Assembly: GCF_002994745.2 (NCBI RefSeq)
Contig: NC_037093.1
Coordinates: 69,397,510 to 69,461,509 of the forward strand
Direction of reading: 5' to 3'
From: Rosa chinensis
Lineage: Eukaryota > Streptophyta > Magnoliopsida > Rosales > Rosaceae
DNA: 64,000 nt
Under the pieces are notes generated by a model. That model saw nothing but the letters and a program-made list of their open reading frames with translations, made no database searches and had not been told where the DNA came from. The number at the start of each line of letters is the position of its first letter. Position 1 is the stretch's first letter. Of this stretch, positions 23,508 through 35,200 are shown one piece after another. Made by a program: the position numbers and the translations under genes.

Positions 23508-26246
23508 TGTTACGTCCCGTATCTTAAATTACCCGTTTACTAGTCATTTGGACGGTAAACGATAACTACTCTCACTCTTTACTTTGTTTCGATACTTTTA
23601 GTGACCCTAAAAGTTGACTCTTTGGTCGGGTCAAAATTTGAGAAAATGTTCTTCATGAAAGTTGTAGAGGACATTAAACCGAGCGCGTACATATTTGGTA
23701 CATAAAAATTGGAGTTCGTATGTGAAAGTTATGGCCTAAAATGTGGAAGTTACTGTTCATAGTAAATTTATATATATATTGGAATTTTACTGTGGTAGGT
23801 TTCCAAATCCGGAAACCCACCCTTTCTCTCTCTTTCCCCTGAGCTCTCCCTCTTTCCTTTTCGGCCTCTATCTTCCTCCTTTCGATTCCCCGCTGTCCGG
23901 CCACCTGGGGACGAGTCACAGATCATCACTGGCGCGCCTACTCCCCCTCTTCACGCTAGTACCCGTGGGTCACGGCAATTTGGCCGGAGAAGCGAGCATC
24001 GACGGCGTGAAGCAAACTGTAGCAGATTGGGGTTTTCCGGCAATTCTTCCGATTCAGGCCTTCTCCGGCCACCAAACCGGCGTCGAAGGTGCGGTTTTTG
24101 CCAAGGATCATTTCCCCTCTAGCCTTGAGCCACGATTTGCAGTGTAGAGGGAGAATTGATCAAAACCCGATCCTAGGGTTCTTGAGTTTTCTGGGTTTTT
24201 CTTCACCGGCCGGATTCGACTGTTTAAAGGTAAAATTGGGATGTGTTGTAGTTGAGAAAAATGATCAGTGTGTTGAGTAGGTGCTGTTGTCAAAATTTGG
24301 TAGCCATTGGAGGTGGCGGCCGCCGGCGCTTGGGGCCCAGGCGCTGCCACTGTTGGTGGCGCGTGGAGGCATGTAGGGCAGTGTTTTAAATTCCAGTTTT
24401 TAGCCCATTAAATTGTAGAAATGTTGTAGAACTTGTATGTGAAGTTTGGTGAATTTTGAAGAAGCTTGGAATTAACTATGAAGTTTTGAAGTTTAGGGTT
24501 TCGATTATCGAATTACGAGAATCCGACCGTCGGATATCTCTCGGTTCTGACTTGGAACCTTTAAGATAATGAATTGGTATTAGAGATAAAATTTGGGTTG
24601 AATCCGAGAACAAGTGGAGGGATGATTTGTTAGGATTTGATTATGGGATTCGTATTAAATTGTCGAATTGTCGCTTACAGAATATAATCGCGTACAGGGT
24701 GACATACGGAGCTCTGGCTCGATGAAGGAACTCGTATACGTGATCATCGGAATAGTACTGTGAGTGGACTTTTGTTTTAAATAATGATGCATGCGTTTAT
24801 TTTTCTTGAATTAATGCTTTATTTAATTAACATATTACTTTTCGAGAGTATGAATTAATTTCGGAAGTTGATTTCGATTTATCTCGTGGATTTGCTTTCA
24901 ATAATGATTTTCATGAAGTGATTATGATTTATTCCGGTTGTGAGTTTCGGATATTATTTTGTTATGCTCGGATTCGAATTTATAAATTATGTTGATTTTC
25001 GACGAATTATTTTCCGAGGTGATTCCGGAATTTCATATTTATTTTTCATTCACCGATTTGAGATCTCTGAAAGATTTTCGAAATGGGATTTCGATGAAAT
25101 TATTCCTTGTTTATTTATTCGATCTTTGGTTTTGGCATTGGGAATGCCTTAGCAACGATTTCGGTTTGAGAATTATAATTTTGTTTGATCTCGCCTTTCC
25201 GCTATTGGTTTGATATACTTTTGGCGTGTGGGACACGTCGATGATATTTTCAGCTTACTGTGAGATTTTGGGGGAAGCTTTATGGATTTATGTGGTGTTC
25301 GGATTTTCTTTTGCCATACTTTGGGTGACTATTATCATTGCTAGCATTGATCTTCCGCCTTTGTGGCGAGGTGATGAGATCACCGAAGCCCTCCGCCTTT
25401 GTGGCGCTGGTTACTGTCTTTGTGACAGTAATTCTAAAGCCCAGTATCCTATCACTACACATAGTGGCGTAAGGGTATATTACGGGAGTAATGGGAGTAC
25501 TTTAGCCTGGGAGGCTATCACCCGAGCCTGGGTGGCTCACTCGTATGACTATCATCTTCCCCTACTCTTTATACTATTTTGACTAGCGGGGCTAGTCCGA
25601 TTTCGGTTTAACCAGCGGGGCTGGTCTCGTTTTGTTGAGTATCGGAGTTTCAATCTTTTCTTTCAGTTGTTTGTGACTAGCGGGGCTAGTCGGTTTTCTT
25701 GAGCAGAACTTATCTCGTTTTGGTTTCCTTATTCATTGCATGCATCGGGAGTTTTTAAAGAAATAAATGTGGGAAAGTATAAAATCCCTTTTGTTTAAAA
25801 TTGTTTATTTTTGTCCACTCACACTAACGTGTTTTCAATTACTTTCCCCTGGGCCCTTCGGTTTCAAATGCCCAGTTTGCAGGCGAAATTAGTTGAGGTC
25901 GGGCGTACATGGAGTTGAGGCGTAGTCAACAGCATGGCTTCCGCGTTTGCTTTTGAATTAGGTTTTCCTTATTTACCTTTCTGTTGAATTGCTCTGATTA
26001 CCTGTGGAACTAATGTTGTTAAGTTGACATTTGTGTTTTGTGAATTGGAGAACGTTGTGATTTGGGGAGCAGGGTGGCTCCGGGAGAATAAGGATGAATG
26101 ATTTAGAAGTGTAAATTTCCTTTCTACAGGTTTTGGGTAGTCCATTTTAGGGGAAATTCTGCCAAATTTTTGAAAGAATTTCTTCTAAGGTGGGCCCTGC
26201 AAGGCCACCTCGGATTTCAGGGTGAAATCTGGGTCGGGTCCTGTCG
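23508..26246 (+). mobile_element. Solo LTR (2.7 kb) in copia A, 5-bp TSD
   Basis: It begins TGTTACGTCCCG and ends GGGTCGGGTCCTGTCG (expected terminal A changed to G). Perfect TSDs ACGCA lie at 23503-23507 and 26247-26251. There is no internal coding region, so it is a solo LTR left by LTR-LTR recombination. It is homologous to those at 41697 and 46067, which lie on the other strand. The very long LTR includes a CTCCGG-rich segment, and between 25134 and 25691 a series of stem-GGG-stem hairpins. Confidence 0.92.
25134..25691 (+). repeat. Array of short perfect hairpins with GGG loops
   Basis: Seen directly: GGCATT-GGG-AATGCC (25134-25148), CGTGT-GGG-ACACG (25225-25237), GGTGAT-GAG-ATCACC (25370-25384), AGCCT-GGG-AGGCT (25504-25516), GAGCC-TGGGT-GGCTC (25524-25538), GACTAGC-GGG-GCTAGTC (25581-25597), ACCAGC-GGG-GCTGGT (25611-25625) and GACTAGC-GGG-GCTAGTC (25675-25691). 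The stem sequence changes and the loop is almost constant. Confidence 0.9.
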
Positions 26247-26715
26247 ACGCATGTTCGAACAATTGTGGTTTGAAGTCTACCACAAGATGAGCCTACGAGC
26301 ATTTAGGATAATGCTGTTCGTTTTGAACAAATGAAGCAAGGCTACATCAAAAGCGACAACACCAAGCATAATCAGCAACAACAGACTATCCTCAAATACC
26401 AAAGTGAACTAGGTTCGATCTGAGGATCATGTGGCAGACTTGTTTACTAAGTCATTGCCCAAATCCACGTTTGAGAAACATGTGGCAAGAATTGGCTTGA
26501 GGAAATTATCTGAACTCCCATGATCGTAGTCATCAGGGGGAGACGCAGACATCAGGGGGAGATGTCTATATGTTCACCTCGAAACGTGAAGGGTGTGTTG
26601 TGCTCTTTTTCCCTTTCGACCGAGGTTATTTTTGTCCCATTGGGTTTTTGTTACTCAGCAAGGTTTTTAATGAGGCAACGAGAGAAGCACCGCGTTTGGG
26701 CAACACAAGGGGGAG

Positions 26716-26933
26716 TGTTCAAGTAAACCCTAATTTGTGTTTGGCCCAAACTCTAGGTTACTTGACCTAGTGGTAATAGGGTTAAATTTGAAGGATCTAG
26801 ATTCCTATTCAATGTACGATTACTTTCCTTGTATGATTGAGATTCTATACATTGTAATCCTCTATATAAAGAGGCCCCTATTATCAATGAGAATACACAA
26901 CAATTTCCTCTCAATTTCAGTTTCTCTACAACA
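26716..26933 (+). repeat. 3' LTR of copia A
   Basis: 218 bp, same ends as the 5' LTR, preceded by a purine-rich tract ending GGGGGAG at 26715. Confidence 0.95.
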
Positions 26934-26938
26934 GTTTT

Positions 26939-27323
26939 CTTATTTTTGTTTTCAAATATTGTTTTAGAAAATAATTTTTAAAAATGTTACTAAACTAAAC
27001 ATGGTATTTTTAAGTGTGAGCACTTTTAGAACAAAAACTAACTTTTAAGTACGAGTATTTCTATAACATAGCCTGGAACGGCAACATGTTTTCTCCTAAA
27101 AGTCCCAAACTATGTACACTTCTTTACATGAAAATGAGAGACAAAAAAGGGTGTTAAAGCAACATGATGTTTACAAAAACTCGAAAAGTTGAAGAATATT
27201 AACCACATAGATAATTTCATAAGAATAAAAGTCACTATCTGTTTTGCATGTGCAAATACATCTTGACAAGGGAGTAATTTTATAAATGAAATGGGTACCG
27301 AAAGTAAATAAATAAATAAATTT
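26939..27323. other. Host spacer between copia A and copia B
   Basis: About 385 bp of AT-rich DNA without coding capacity, ending in an AAAT repeat (27305-27320). It separates two elements in opposite orientation. Confidence 0.7.
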
Positions 27324-27328
27324 ATTTC

Positions 27329-27531
27329 TGTTTTAGGAAATCAGAAATTGAGAGAAATTCGCTGTGTATTCTCATTGATAATAGGGGTCTCTTTATATAG
27401 AGGATTACAATGCATAGAGTTAGAATCATACAAGGAAAGATAATCTCTAGATTCTTCTAATTAAACCCTATTACCACTGGGTCAAGTAACCTAGAGTTTG
27501 GGCCAAACACAAATAGAGATATCCTTAAACA
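27329..27531 (-). repeat. 3' LTR of copia B
   Basis: 203 bp, TG..CA ends, 5 substitutions against the 33637-33839 copy. Confidence 0.95.
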
Positions 27532-27721
27532 CTCCCCCTTGTGTTGTCCAAACGCGGTGCTTCTCTTGTTGCCTCATTAAAAACCTTGCCGAGTAACAAA
27601 AACCTAGTGGGACAAAAATAACCTCGGTCGAAGGGGAAAAAGAGCACAACACACCCTTCACATTTCGAGGTGAACATGTAGACATCTCCCCCTGATGTCT
27701 GCGCTTCCTCCTGATGACTAC

Positions 27722-30700
27722 GATTATGAGAGTTCAGATAATCTCCGCAAGTCAATTCTTGCCACATGTTTCTCGAACGTGGATTTGGGCAATGACTTAG
27801 TAAACAAGTCTGCCTCACTGTCCTCAGATCGAACCTAGTTCACTTTGATCTCGAGGAGAGTCTGTTGTTGCTGATTATGCTTGGTGTTATCACTTTTGAT
27901 GTAGCCTTGCCTCATTTGTTCAAAACAAGCAGCATTATCCTAAATGCTCGTAGGCTCATCTGTGGTAGACTTCAAACCACAATTGTTCGAACATGCGTAC
28001 TTATGGATCCAATCCATATACATTCACGAACCATTTCGTGAAGAGCAATGATCTCTGCATTGTTCAAAGATATAGCGACTAGGGTCTATTCTGTAGACCT
28101 CCAAGATGTCACGGTCTTTTCCCATGGTGAACACTTAACCAGTTTGGGAACGACCTTTGTGTGGGTCAGAGAGATACCCAACATCAGCAAAACCTTTCAA
28201 AACACTTATATCGTTTCGGGATGGGGATAGAGAACGCAGGCCAGTGTTGGCGGCGTTCCTGGTGTGTGATGGGTCCTAATCAATCATCTCTTTGTAGGGA
28301 TAAAACAAGCCCATATCAATCATACATCTCAAATATCGAAAGATATCTTTTACACCAATCCAATAGCGTCTCGTTGGCGCAGAGCTATATCTAGCTAACA
28401 AGTTCACAACATATGAGATGTCTGGTCTTGTGCATTGGGATAAGTACAATAATGCACCTATTGTACTAAGTAAGGCACTTCTGCCTCTAGCACATCTTCG
28501 TCATCATCCTTTCGACGAAGAGGATCCTTTTCAGGATCAAGACTATGGACGATCATGGGGGTGCTTGAAGGCTTGACCTTGTCAAAATGCCTAAGCATCT
28601 ATCGACACGATGCTTAAGTTCTAAACCGAGACATAATCGTGTTCTCTCAAAATCCTTCATCTCAAACTTCGGATTTCAAGTGTTCAGCGGTTTCCCTTAA
28701 CTGTTTAAGGGCTTCTAATGAAGATCATGTCCAACATGAACCGCGATAGAATCCGAAACTTGTTATGGAAACGCGTGGGCATATCCCCTCCCAATCAAGT
28801 AGTCATTTTAGCGAGCGTTTCAACCTCTTTGTAAACGCGCTCCGTGGTCTAGAGCGACTTGACTTGGGTAAATGAAGTTCACCATGAACCTTCATGTATA
28901 TTCCATATCTAGATCCCTATAGATATGCATAGTGACCACATTTGTAAGCTGCATGTTCTGTTATTCGGAAACTACCAAACTGACAGGGTAGTGGAGTGCA
29001 ATGACATCCATTACGAGAGAATATGTCTCATCGTAGTCGATTTCAGGGCGTTTTATGATAAGCCTTGCGCCATAAGGCTAGATTACCATATCTTTTTCTC
29101 ACTACGCTTTCTAATGAAGACCCATTAGTCAACGGGTTTTATGTTAGGAGGTGTTGGCATCACTAGCTCGAAAACCTTCCTCTTCATTAGAGAATCCATC
29201 TTAACTTGGATCGCATCTTTCCATTTAGGCCAAATTTCTCTACGTTGGCATTCATTCATCAACGGAGTGTGGTTCGATATCATCTGACTCAACAAACTCA
29301 TGTGCAACAAAATACGCAACTACATCATCAATTATGATGGAGTTTCTATCTCACGTCTCATGTACACTTGTGTAAGTTTCATAGAGCTCTATATTCTCAG
29401 GAATAGGTTTTGACGTTGAGGCGTCCCCCAACGATAACCATAACCCGGAAGATACTCATGAGACGGATTTTGAGTGTCGATGATCAAGGATTGGTTTGTG
29501 CCAATGTATCCTTCGAACTCACGGGCCTCCCACGCATCCTAGCTGGGGCCATGGCCTATAACGCCAAAGTGCCACTCTCTTTGGCGTTGGCGCCATACCC
29601 ACCTCCGTGTGTGGTGGCGCTACGTCCTCTCGTAGGGACGTCCTTCCTTGTAGGTTTGTTTGCAGCATATTTGTGTGATCTCATCACTTTAATAGGGATC
29701 GAGATGAGACATAGTGGGGACAGGCCACGACAATTCATGTCGTTCCTGCTGAACATCCGTGTTCTTATCTCTCGCTAAAGATGGGAAGACTGTCTCATCA
29801 AAGTGACAACCCGCAAATCTAGCGGTAAGGAGATCGCCTTGCAAGGGCATTAAGTGGCGGACGATTGTTGGAGTCTCAAATCCAACGTAGTTGCCCATTC
29901 GTCTGTAAGGACTCATCATAGAGTGCTGTGGATGTGCAATTGGCACATAAATGGCTCACTCAAATATGCGTAAGTACGATATTTGTACCCAGTCACTAGC
30001 TGTAACGCAGAGGTACATTGAGTGGCGGTGGGTTGTAGACGAATTAGCATAGCTATATGCGATATTGTATTACCCCAAGCGGATATAAGGAGATTGGTGC
30101 GCATTACCAATGTCCGGACTATCATCGTAGTCGTTTCCTCAAGACTATTTGGGTGTGTACATGGGAATGTGATGTCCAACATCAAGCCCATTGCAATATC
30201 CATCGAAAGTCTTTCGATGTAAACTCTCTAGCATAGTCAAATCCAATTGACTGAATAGGATGATCTGGGGATTGAGCCCGTTGTCATATGATATGTGCTA
30301 GGAGTGTAGCATAAGTAGCATTTATAGGTGGACAATGGCACAACACGTGACCGACGTGTTTGCGTGTCAACCAATATCATGAAATGTTTAAGCGTCCGCA
30401 AGTTGGTTGAATCAATCCACAGAATCCCTACGGATTCTTTGTAAGAACAGAATGAGTATTGTCATATCCTTTGCATAGGACGGTCTTAGTCCTAATTTCC
30501 CTAAGGAACGGGCTTTGTAAAATGAGCGAGAGGCTTTAGAAGCAACCAATGAGTATTTTGGTTAGGCCTGAGCATCTGAAATGTTATTTGAAGCAAGTTG
30601 GTGATTGCAACATCACCTGGGGCGCCATCACCATGATGGACGCTATCCATGGCGTTATGGATAGGGAATGCGCCAACCCTAGGCTGGTGGTGGACGGAGG

Positions 30701-31100
30701 CAGTGCCCTAGGCAGCTGCGTCGGTCACATTTAGTCTAGAAATCAACTTTTGATTCATGCTTCGTTTCGCTCGAAGTAAATGATGTCCATGTGAAGTCTT
30801 TAGTAGACGGATCATCATATCATGACCAGGATGACCTATCCTATCGTGATAAAGCCAATATGTGTCAAAATCCAAGAGATCTTCTCTCATAACTTTTATT
30901 GGATTAATAGCTCGAGTAGTAACATAGAGTCCACTAGAGAGACACATAAACTTCTCTAAGATGCGTCTTTGTTCGCAATCATTAAAGGTATTACAAAGGA
31001 ACTCATTTTCGTTCTCTACATGCATTTTCGCATGGAATTCGTTGGCTATTCATAGGGTACGATTTGCCCTAAGATCGTAGAGAGTTTCTGTGACAGCTGT
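27722..31100 (-). pseudogene. Copia B pol remnant
   Basis: The minus strand shows, in order, a pre-integrase block (about 30710-31025, KFMCLSSGLYVTTRAINPI, DTYWLYHDRIGHPGHDMMIRL), integrase core pieces (29690-30200), reverse transcriptase (about 28900-29320) and RNase H fragments to about 27725 (SLPKSTFEKHVARIDLR-like). Stops and frameshifts break it repeatedly. It corresponds segment by segment to the pol of copia A. Confidence 0.85.
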
Positions 31101-31589
31101 AATCAAGGTGCCATTTGGCAAGTGGAACTTGGGCTATTCCGTGTCCTTGAATTAATACTGATGGCCCAGCCATCGTAGTCACAAAGTCATATGCTCAGAA
31201 TCAAAATTGAGTCATAATGAAAAGAACTCGAAATTTTATTCATAAGCCAACAAAGTACATCATTGTCTCTTAACCATTAGGAAAATCTAATCCAAATGCT
31301 AGCTAATGCAAAACAATGGTAGTTGTCTAACTTCTTTCAGTAATTCCAAAATAAATGTGACCAGGTGAGTAGAGAGATGTCGGTGGAGTAAGGCTCGCTT
31401 AAGTACCACTAATCTCAGAACCTTCCTAGACATCACACTTACTTTGGGTGAGCCTACTTTGAAGAAAGACTAAACCATTGGCATTTACTACAAAGTATAT
31501 GGCAATTGCCTATTACATCTCTTGGAAAAATAAAGACTTAAACAGAATTGGCTATCTATTGATCCCAGCCAGATTTGTAGTCTTCAACC

Positions 31590-32650
31590 CTTCACTATAG
31601 ATCATCTTCTTGACCTTCTTGTTCCACATAGTGAGCTTTTCTTGCTTCACAATATGCTTTGTAGGCGGTGACAAGTTTTTCCTGAGCTCTACAAATGTGT
31701 GCCCAATGATCAGACACTCCACATCGAGAACATACATCTCTTTGCTCGAACTCCATTGATTGAGGCGCTTTGAAAGCGTCATTTAGATGGCTCTTAGTGT
31801 TGGTGGCACCACCAACATGGCCAGAGGCGTTGCCTCCCTCTCTCTTTCCACGTTTACCTCTTCGGTTCTGTGTTCGCCTATTTTGGCGGTTACCTTCTCA
31901 AGTAGAGCCATTATATGGATCAGAATGTCCAGAAGTATACCTAAGATTAGGGTTTCGCTCTTGGCGCCCTCTCTTAGATGTGCGACTATAATTGGATTCA
32001 GGAATATGCTCTGTTTCCACGGATCTCGAATTATAGTTCTTCACAAGGATATTGTCATGCTTTTCAGCGACATTCATAGCTCCAATGGGCTCATGAAACC
32101 TTGTGATCCGTCTTGCATTTACATCGATTCGATAGTTCTTAGCAACCATCAATGCAGAGACGGGGAAGGTAGAGAGAGTCTTCTCAATCAACATTGTATC
32201 TGTGATCTCTTTACCATAGAATTCCATTAAGGATTTAATGCGAAGTGCTTCCAAGTTATAGTCAAGAACTATCTTGAAATCACAGAAGTGGAGGCTATGC
32301 CATCTTACTTCTAGGTCAGGAAGCAAGGAGTCACAGACGTTGCCAAATCTTTCTTCGAGTGAGACCCACAGCCTTCTGGGGTCTTCTTCATTCATATACT
32401 CGTACTGGAGCGAATCATCCATATGACGAGTCATTAGGATGATGGCTTTCGCCTTATTTGCCTCTAAGGCTGCTCTATTTGCTTCCAAAGCTTGAGCTTG
32501 CTCAATAGTTATCACGTCCTGGCTAAGCTCGAGAATCATATCCAAGATTCCTACAGCCTTGAGATGCTGGCGGATATCACGAACCCACCTGTGATATCCA
32601 GAGCCAGTTGTTCCCAATGGAGCAAAGTCCAATTTGTTCAGGTTACTCAT
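31590..32650 (-). pseudogene. Copia B gag, first 251 codons open, then broken
   Basis: The ATG at 32650 starts MSNLNKLDFAPLGTTGSGYHRWV. The frame is open for 251 codons, through the UBN2 gag core (LWVSLEERFGNV, MLIEKTLSTFPVSALMVAKNYR), and stops at 31898-31900 after PYNGST. Gag sequence continues past the stop, with a canonical CCHC zinc knuckle (C-S-R-C-G-V-S-D-H-W-A-H-I-C, about 31690-31736). It is the better preserved of the two gag copies and gives the reference for damage in copia A. Confidence 0.88.
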
Positions 32651-33249
32651 CCTGAAAGAGAACAAGAAATTAGGGTTAGTTTCGGAGCGAAATAGGCTAC
32701 CACGAAAAAAATATGAAATTTCTGAGCGTAATCGCTTCCAAGAAATTAGGAATTTCCGAGCGTAGTCGCTTCCAAGAAATTCGATTCCAAGAGATATTGG
32801 ATTAGATCGAAACAATGATGTAAGTGATCAATCATAAATTCTCTACGAACTCTAAGTTTGGAGATCTCAACAAGCTCTAAGCTTGGAGTGAGCACGAACC
32901 CCCACAGTTCGGCTTAATTTGGTCTCCCCTATAATGAAGAAAGGGGGGTAGAAGTAGGGAGATTGCAAGTCCCCAAAAAAGAAGAGAAATTGAATTTAAA
33001 AACTCTAAAAAGCGGGAACGTTTAGTAAAAAATACCTCGAAATAGGTCGCCGGAAAATTTGACAGGAAAAAGTGGTCGGAAAATGGCAGGAAAAAGTCGC
33101 CGGAAAGTTATTGACCAGAGGTTGACCGTTGACTATTGACGGGCGCTGACGTGGCACTGGTGCTGACATGTCAGGATGATGTGGCTGTGTTGCTGACGTG
33201 GGAGATGACGTGGCGATCTTGCTGACGTGGTTGCTGACGTGGAAGCAGC

Positions 33250-33600
33250 TGTGGGTCAGTGGGCCTTCTGATGGTTAGTGGGCTGTGGGGCCCTCTCTTC
33301 CTTTTCCTTCTTCTTTTTCTGCTGGGCACCGTGCCCTCTTTTCTTTTCTTTTCTTCTTTCTCTTTCTTCTTCTGCTGGGCACCGCGCCCTCCTTTCTTTT
33401 CTCTTTTCTCTTTCTTCTTCTTTTTCTTTTTCTGGGGCCCGCGCCCTTTCCTTTCTTCTTCTCTTTTCTCTTTCTTTTCTTCTTCTCTTTTCTCTTTCTT
33501 TTCTTCTAGCCAAGCATGTGGCCGGCTCTCCCACTTTTTTTTTTTCTTCTGCTGGGAGGTGGCAAACCGGGCAGCAGGCAGGAATATTTAGGGTTTGGCT
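33250..33600. repeat. Pyrimidine-rich leader of copia B
   Basis: On the plus strand this is a (TTCTTTT)-like tract with the phrase TTCTGCTGGGCACCG(T/C)GCCC repeated. It lies between the primer-binding site and gag and is purine-rich in the element's sense. It yields long low-complexity frames that are not genes. Confidence 0.8.
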
Positions 33601-33636
33601 ATTAGGTTTTTGGGTTAGGGTTTCGTGCTGATAACT

Positions 33637-33839
33637 TGTTTTAGGAAATCAGAAATTGAGAGAAATTCGTTGTGTATTCTAATTGATAATAGGGGTCTCT
33701 TTATATAGAGGATTACAATGCATAGAGTTAGAATCATACAAGGAAAGATAATCTCTAGATTCTTCTAATTAAACCCTATTACCACTAGGTCAAGTAACCT
33801 AGAGTTTGAGCCAAATACAAATAGAGATATCCTTAAACA
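33637..33839 (-). repeat. 5' LTR of copia B
   Basis: 203 bp. On the minus strand it reads TGTTTAAGGATATC.. to ..CCTAAAACA and carries CTCTATATAAAGAG. Confidence 0.95.
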
Positions 33840-33844
33840 ATTTC

Positions 33845-34179
33845 ACATATTTATGAATTTCTTTGCATTTACTAATATAGAGGAATCACAATGTAAGTGG
33901 GTCTAGCTATGAAAAGCAAGTGATTGAAGGATTGAATTCCTTGTTGTCATTACCTAGTGAAAAATAATGTAATTTTATGTCGATTTGTTCAAAATTTATA
34001 TCGATTCAATTTATCTACTCTTCAATTAATCCAATTAAGTAAAGTTTTTCGATTCAATGTAATAATATATATTGAATAATATACATGCACTATTTATGTA
34101 ATGTACTTTGATAACATACCATATATATTATAGTATACAAAATCCATAAGGAGTACATATATTGGTCTCTCTCGCTCTT

Positions 34180-34213
<34 letters not shown>

Positions 34214-34446
34214 TATAAATGTACATGGAATGCTGTCCAAAATATAGATCACATTCCAGGAATATGAGTCACACATTGGATAGCGCTGCATGTACGGGTC
34301 ACATTCCATCATATATAGGATGGTAATTCACTGTGTGATCCGTCCGTAGGTATATATACAAGTATATATGAGTGGACCTTGCAAGCCTGATCTTAATTTG
34401 CTTCCGTACGTTTTCTTCTAGGTACTAAGATTTAGTGATTTACTAA
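33845..34446. other. Host DNA upstream of the dioxygenase pseudogene
   Basis: AT-rich with an (AT)14 microsatellite (34183-34210) and a TATATATACAAGTATATATG stretch (about 34353). If the Harbinger element is removed, this DNA sits immediately upstream of the ATG at 38936, so it is the probable old promoter and 5'UTR of that copy. No coding sequence. Confidence 0.5.
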
Positions 34447-34728
34447 GAGCAAGTTCACCCGTTGGGTCACCAGGTCACGGTCACCAGGTCACCAGGGCAC
34501 CAGGGCAGGAAACTATTCACTGCCACTGGATCTTTGCTTCCACCCATTGGGTCAGGGTCACCAGTCAATTACTGTTCATCGAATATTTTATAAATTTTTT
34601 TTGGAAAATGAAAAATGTATGATGTAAATAAATAGTATTGATAAACAATTTGAAAATGCAACCAAAGAAAATTTTATTGGTAGACAAATTATATGTCCAC
34701 CGACACTCTTTTTTTTTTTTTTTTTACT

Positions 34729-35085
34729 CCACCGACAGTTTTATCATATATAGACTACCGACAAAGTTTTTGAAAAGTGTGAAAATATTTAAAACTCCAC
34801 CGACACTTTTATCATGTACACCACCGACAAAGTTTTTGAAAAGTGTAAAATTTTTTTTAACTCCACCGACACTTTTATCACATGCACACCACCGACAAGT
34901 TTTTTGAAAAGTGTGAACAAATTTTAAAATCCACCGACACTTTTATCACATGCACACAACCGACAAGTTTTTTGAAAAGTGTGAACAAATTTTAAAATCC
35001 ACCGACACTTTTATCACATGCACACCACCGACAAGTTTTTTGAAATGAGTGAGTGATAACCCACCGACACTTTTATGTGTGGAAA
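34729..35085 (+). repeat. ~67-bp subterminal tandem repeats of the Harbinger element
   Basis: Units starting CCACCGACACTTTTATCA lie at 34729, 34797, 34863, 34931, 34999 and 35061 (last partial), spaced 62-68 bp. Each also contains a second CACCGACAA(G) word and TTTTGAAAAGTGTGA. They lie between the left TIR and the transposase start. Confidence 0.92.
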
Positions 35086-35200
35086 ATTTCAATAAATAGA
35101 CATGATGTTTTTACTACATACACACACCATCCGAGCTTAACAAAACTTCACCCTTTTCATATCTCTAGCATTACATATTTCCTAAATTCCCTTCGTTGCA

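Larger units (their letters stand above)
20440..26523 (+). pseudogene. Copia A pol remnant (integrase, RT, RNase H)
   Basis: Fragments in shifting frames follow copia order. There is a pre-integrase segment (20551-20790, CLSSGLYVT and a DTYWLCHDRIDHP zinc-binding relic), integrase pieces to about 21770, reverse transcriptase (about 22250-23000, IDYDETYSLV, SEYLNMQL) and RNase H (about 23370-23507, HAEIIALHEVVRECLWI). The RNase H is cut by the solo LTR and resumes at 26247, ending near KSLPKSTFEKHVARIGL. Frames are broken many times; it encodes nothing whole. Confidence 0.85.
17795..26933 (+). mobile_element. Ty1/copia retrotransposon A, decayed, 5-bp TSD
   Basis: Two 218-bp LTRs (17795-18012 and 26716-26933) begin TGTTCAAGTAAACCC and end CTACAACA, and differ at 6 positions. 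TSDs GTTTT lie at 17790-17794 and 26934-26938. A GTTATCAGTACGA primer-site motif follows the 5' LTR and CAAGGGGGAG precedes the 3' LTR. The gag-pol order is copia type. A 2739-bp solo LTR sits in the RNase H region, so the element itself is about 6.4 kb. Closely related to element B at 27329-33839. Confidence 0.95.
27329..33839 (-). mobile_element. Ty1/copia retrotransposon B, reverse orientation, 5-bp TSD
   Basis: 203-bp LTRs at 33637-33839 (5') and 27329-27531 (3') differ at 5 positions. TSDs ATTTC lie at 27324-27328 and 33840-33844. On the minus strand the 5' LTR is followed by GTTATCAGCACGA, and the 3' LTR is preceded by a CAAGGGGGAG tract (plus positions 27532-27541). Same family as copia A but a distinct LTR subfamily, with diverged U3 ends. 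Uninterrupted by other elements, 6511 bp. Confidence 0.95.

Noticed and set aside
23743..24147. 134-codon plus-strand frame in the solo LTR
   Set aside because: LTR sequence; homologous LTRs at 41697 and 46067 do not preserve the frame.
33256..33631. Lys/Arg/Glu-rich or Phe/Ser-rich frames on both strands
   Set aside because: Translation of the pyrimidine-rich leader of copia B; low complexity, no start context.
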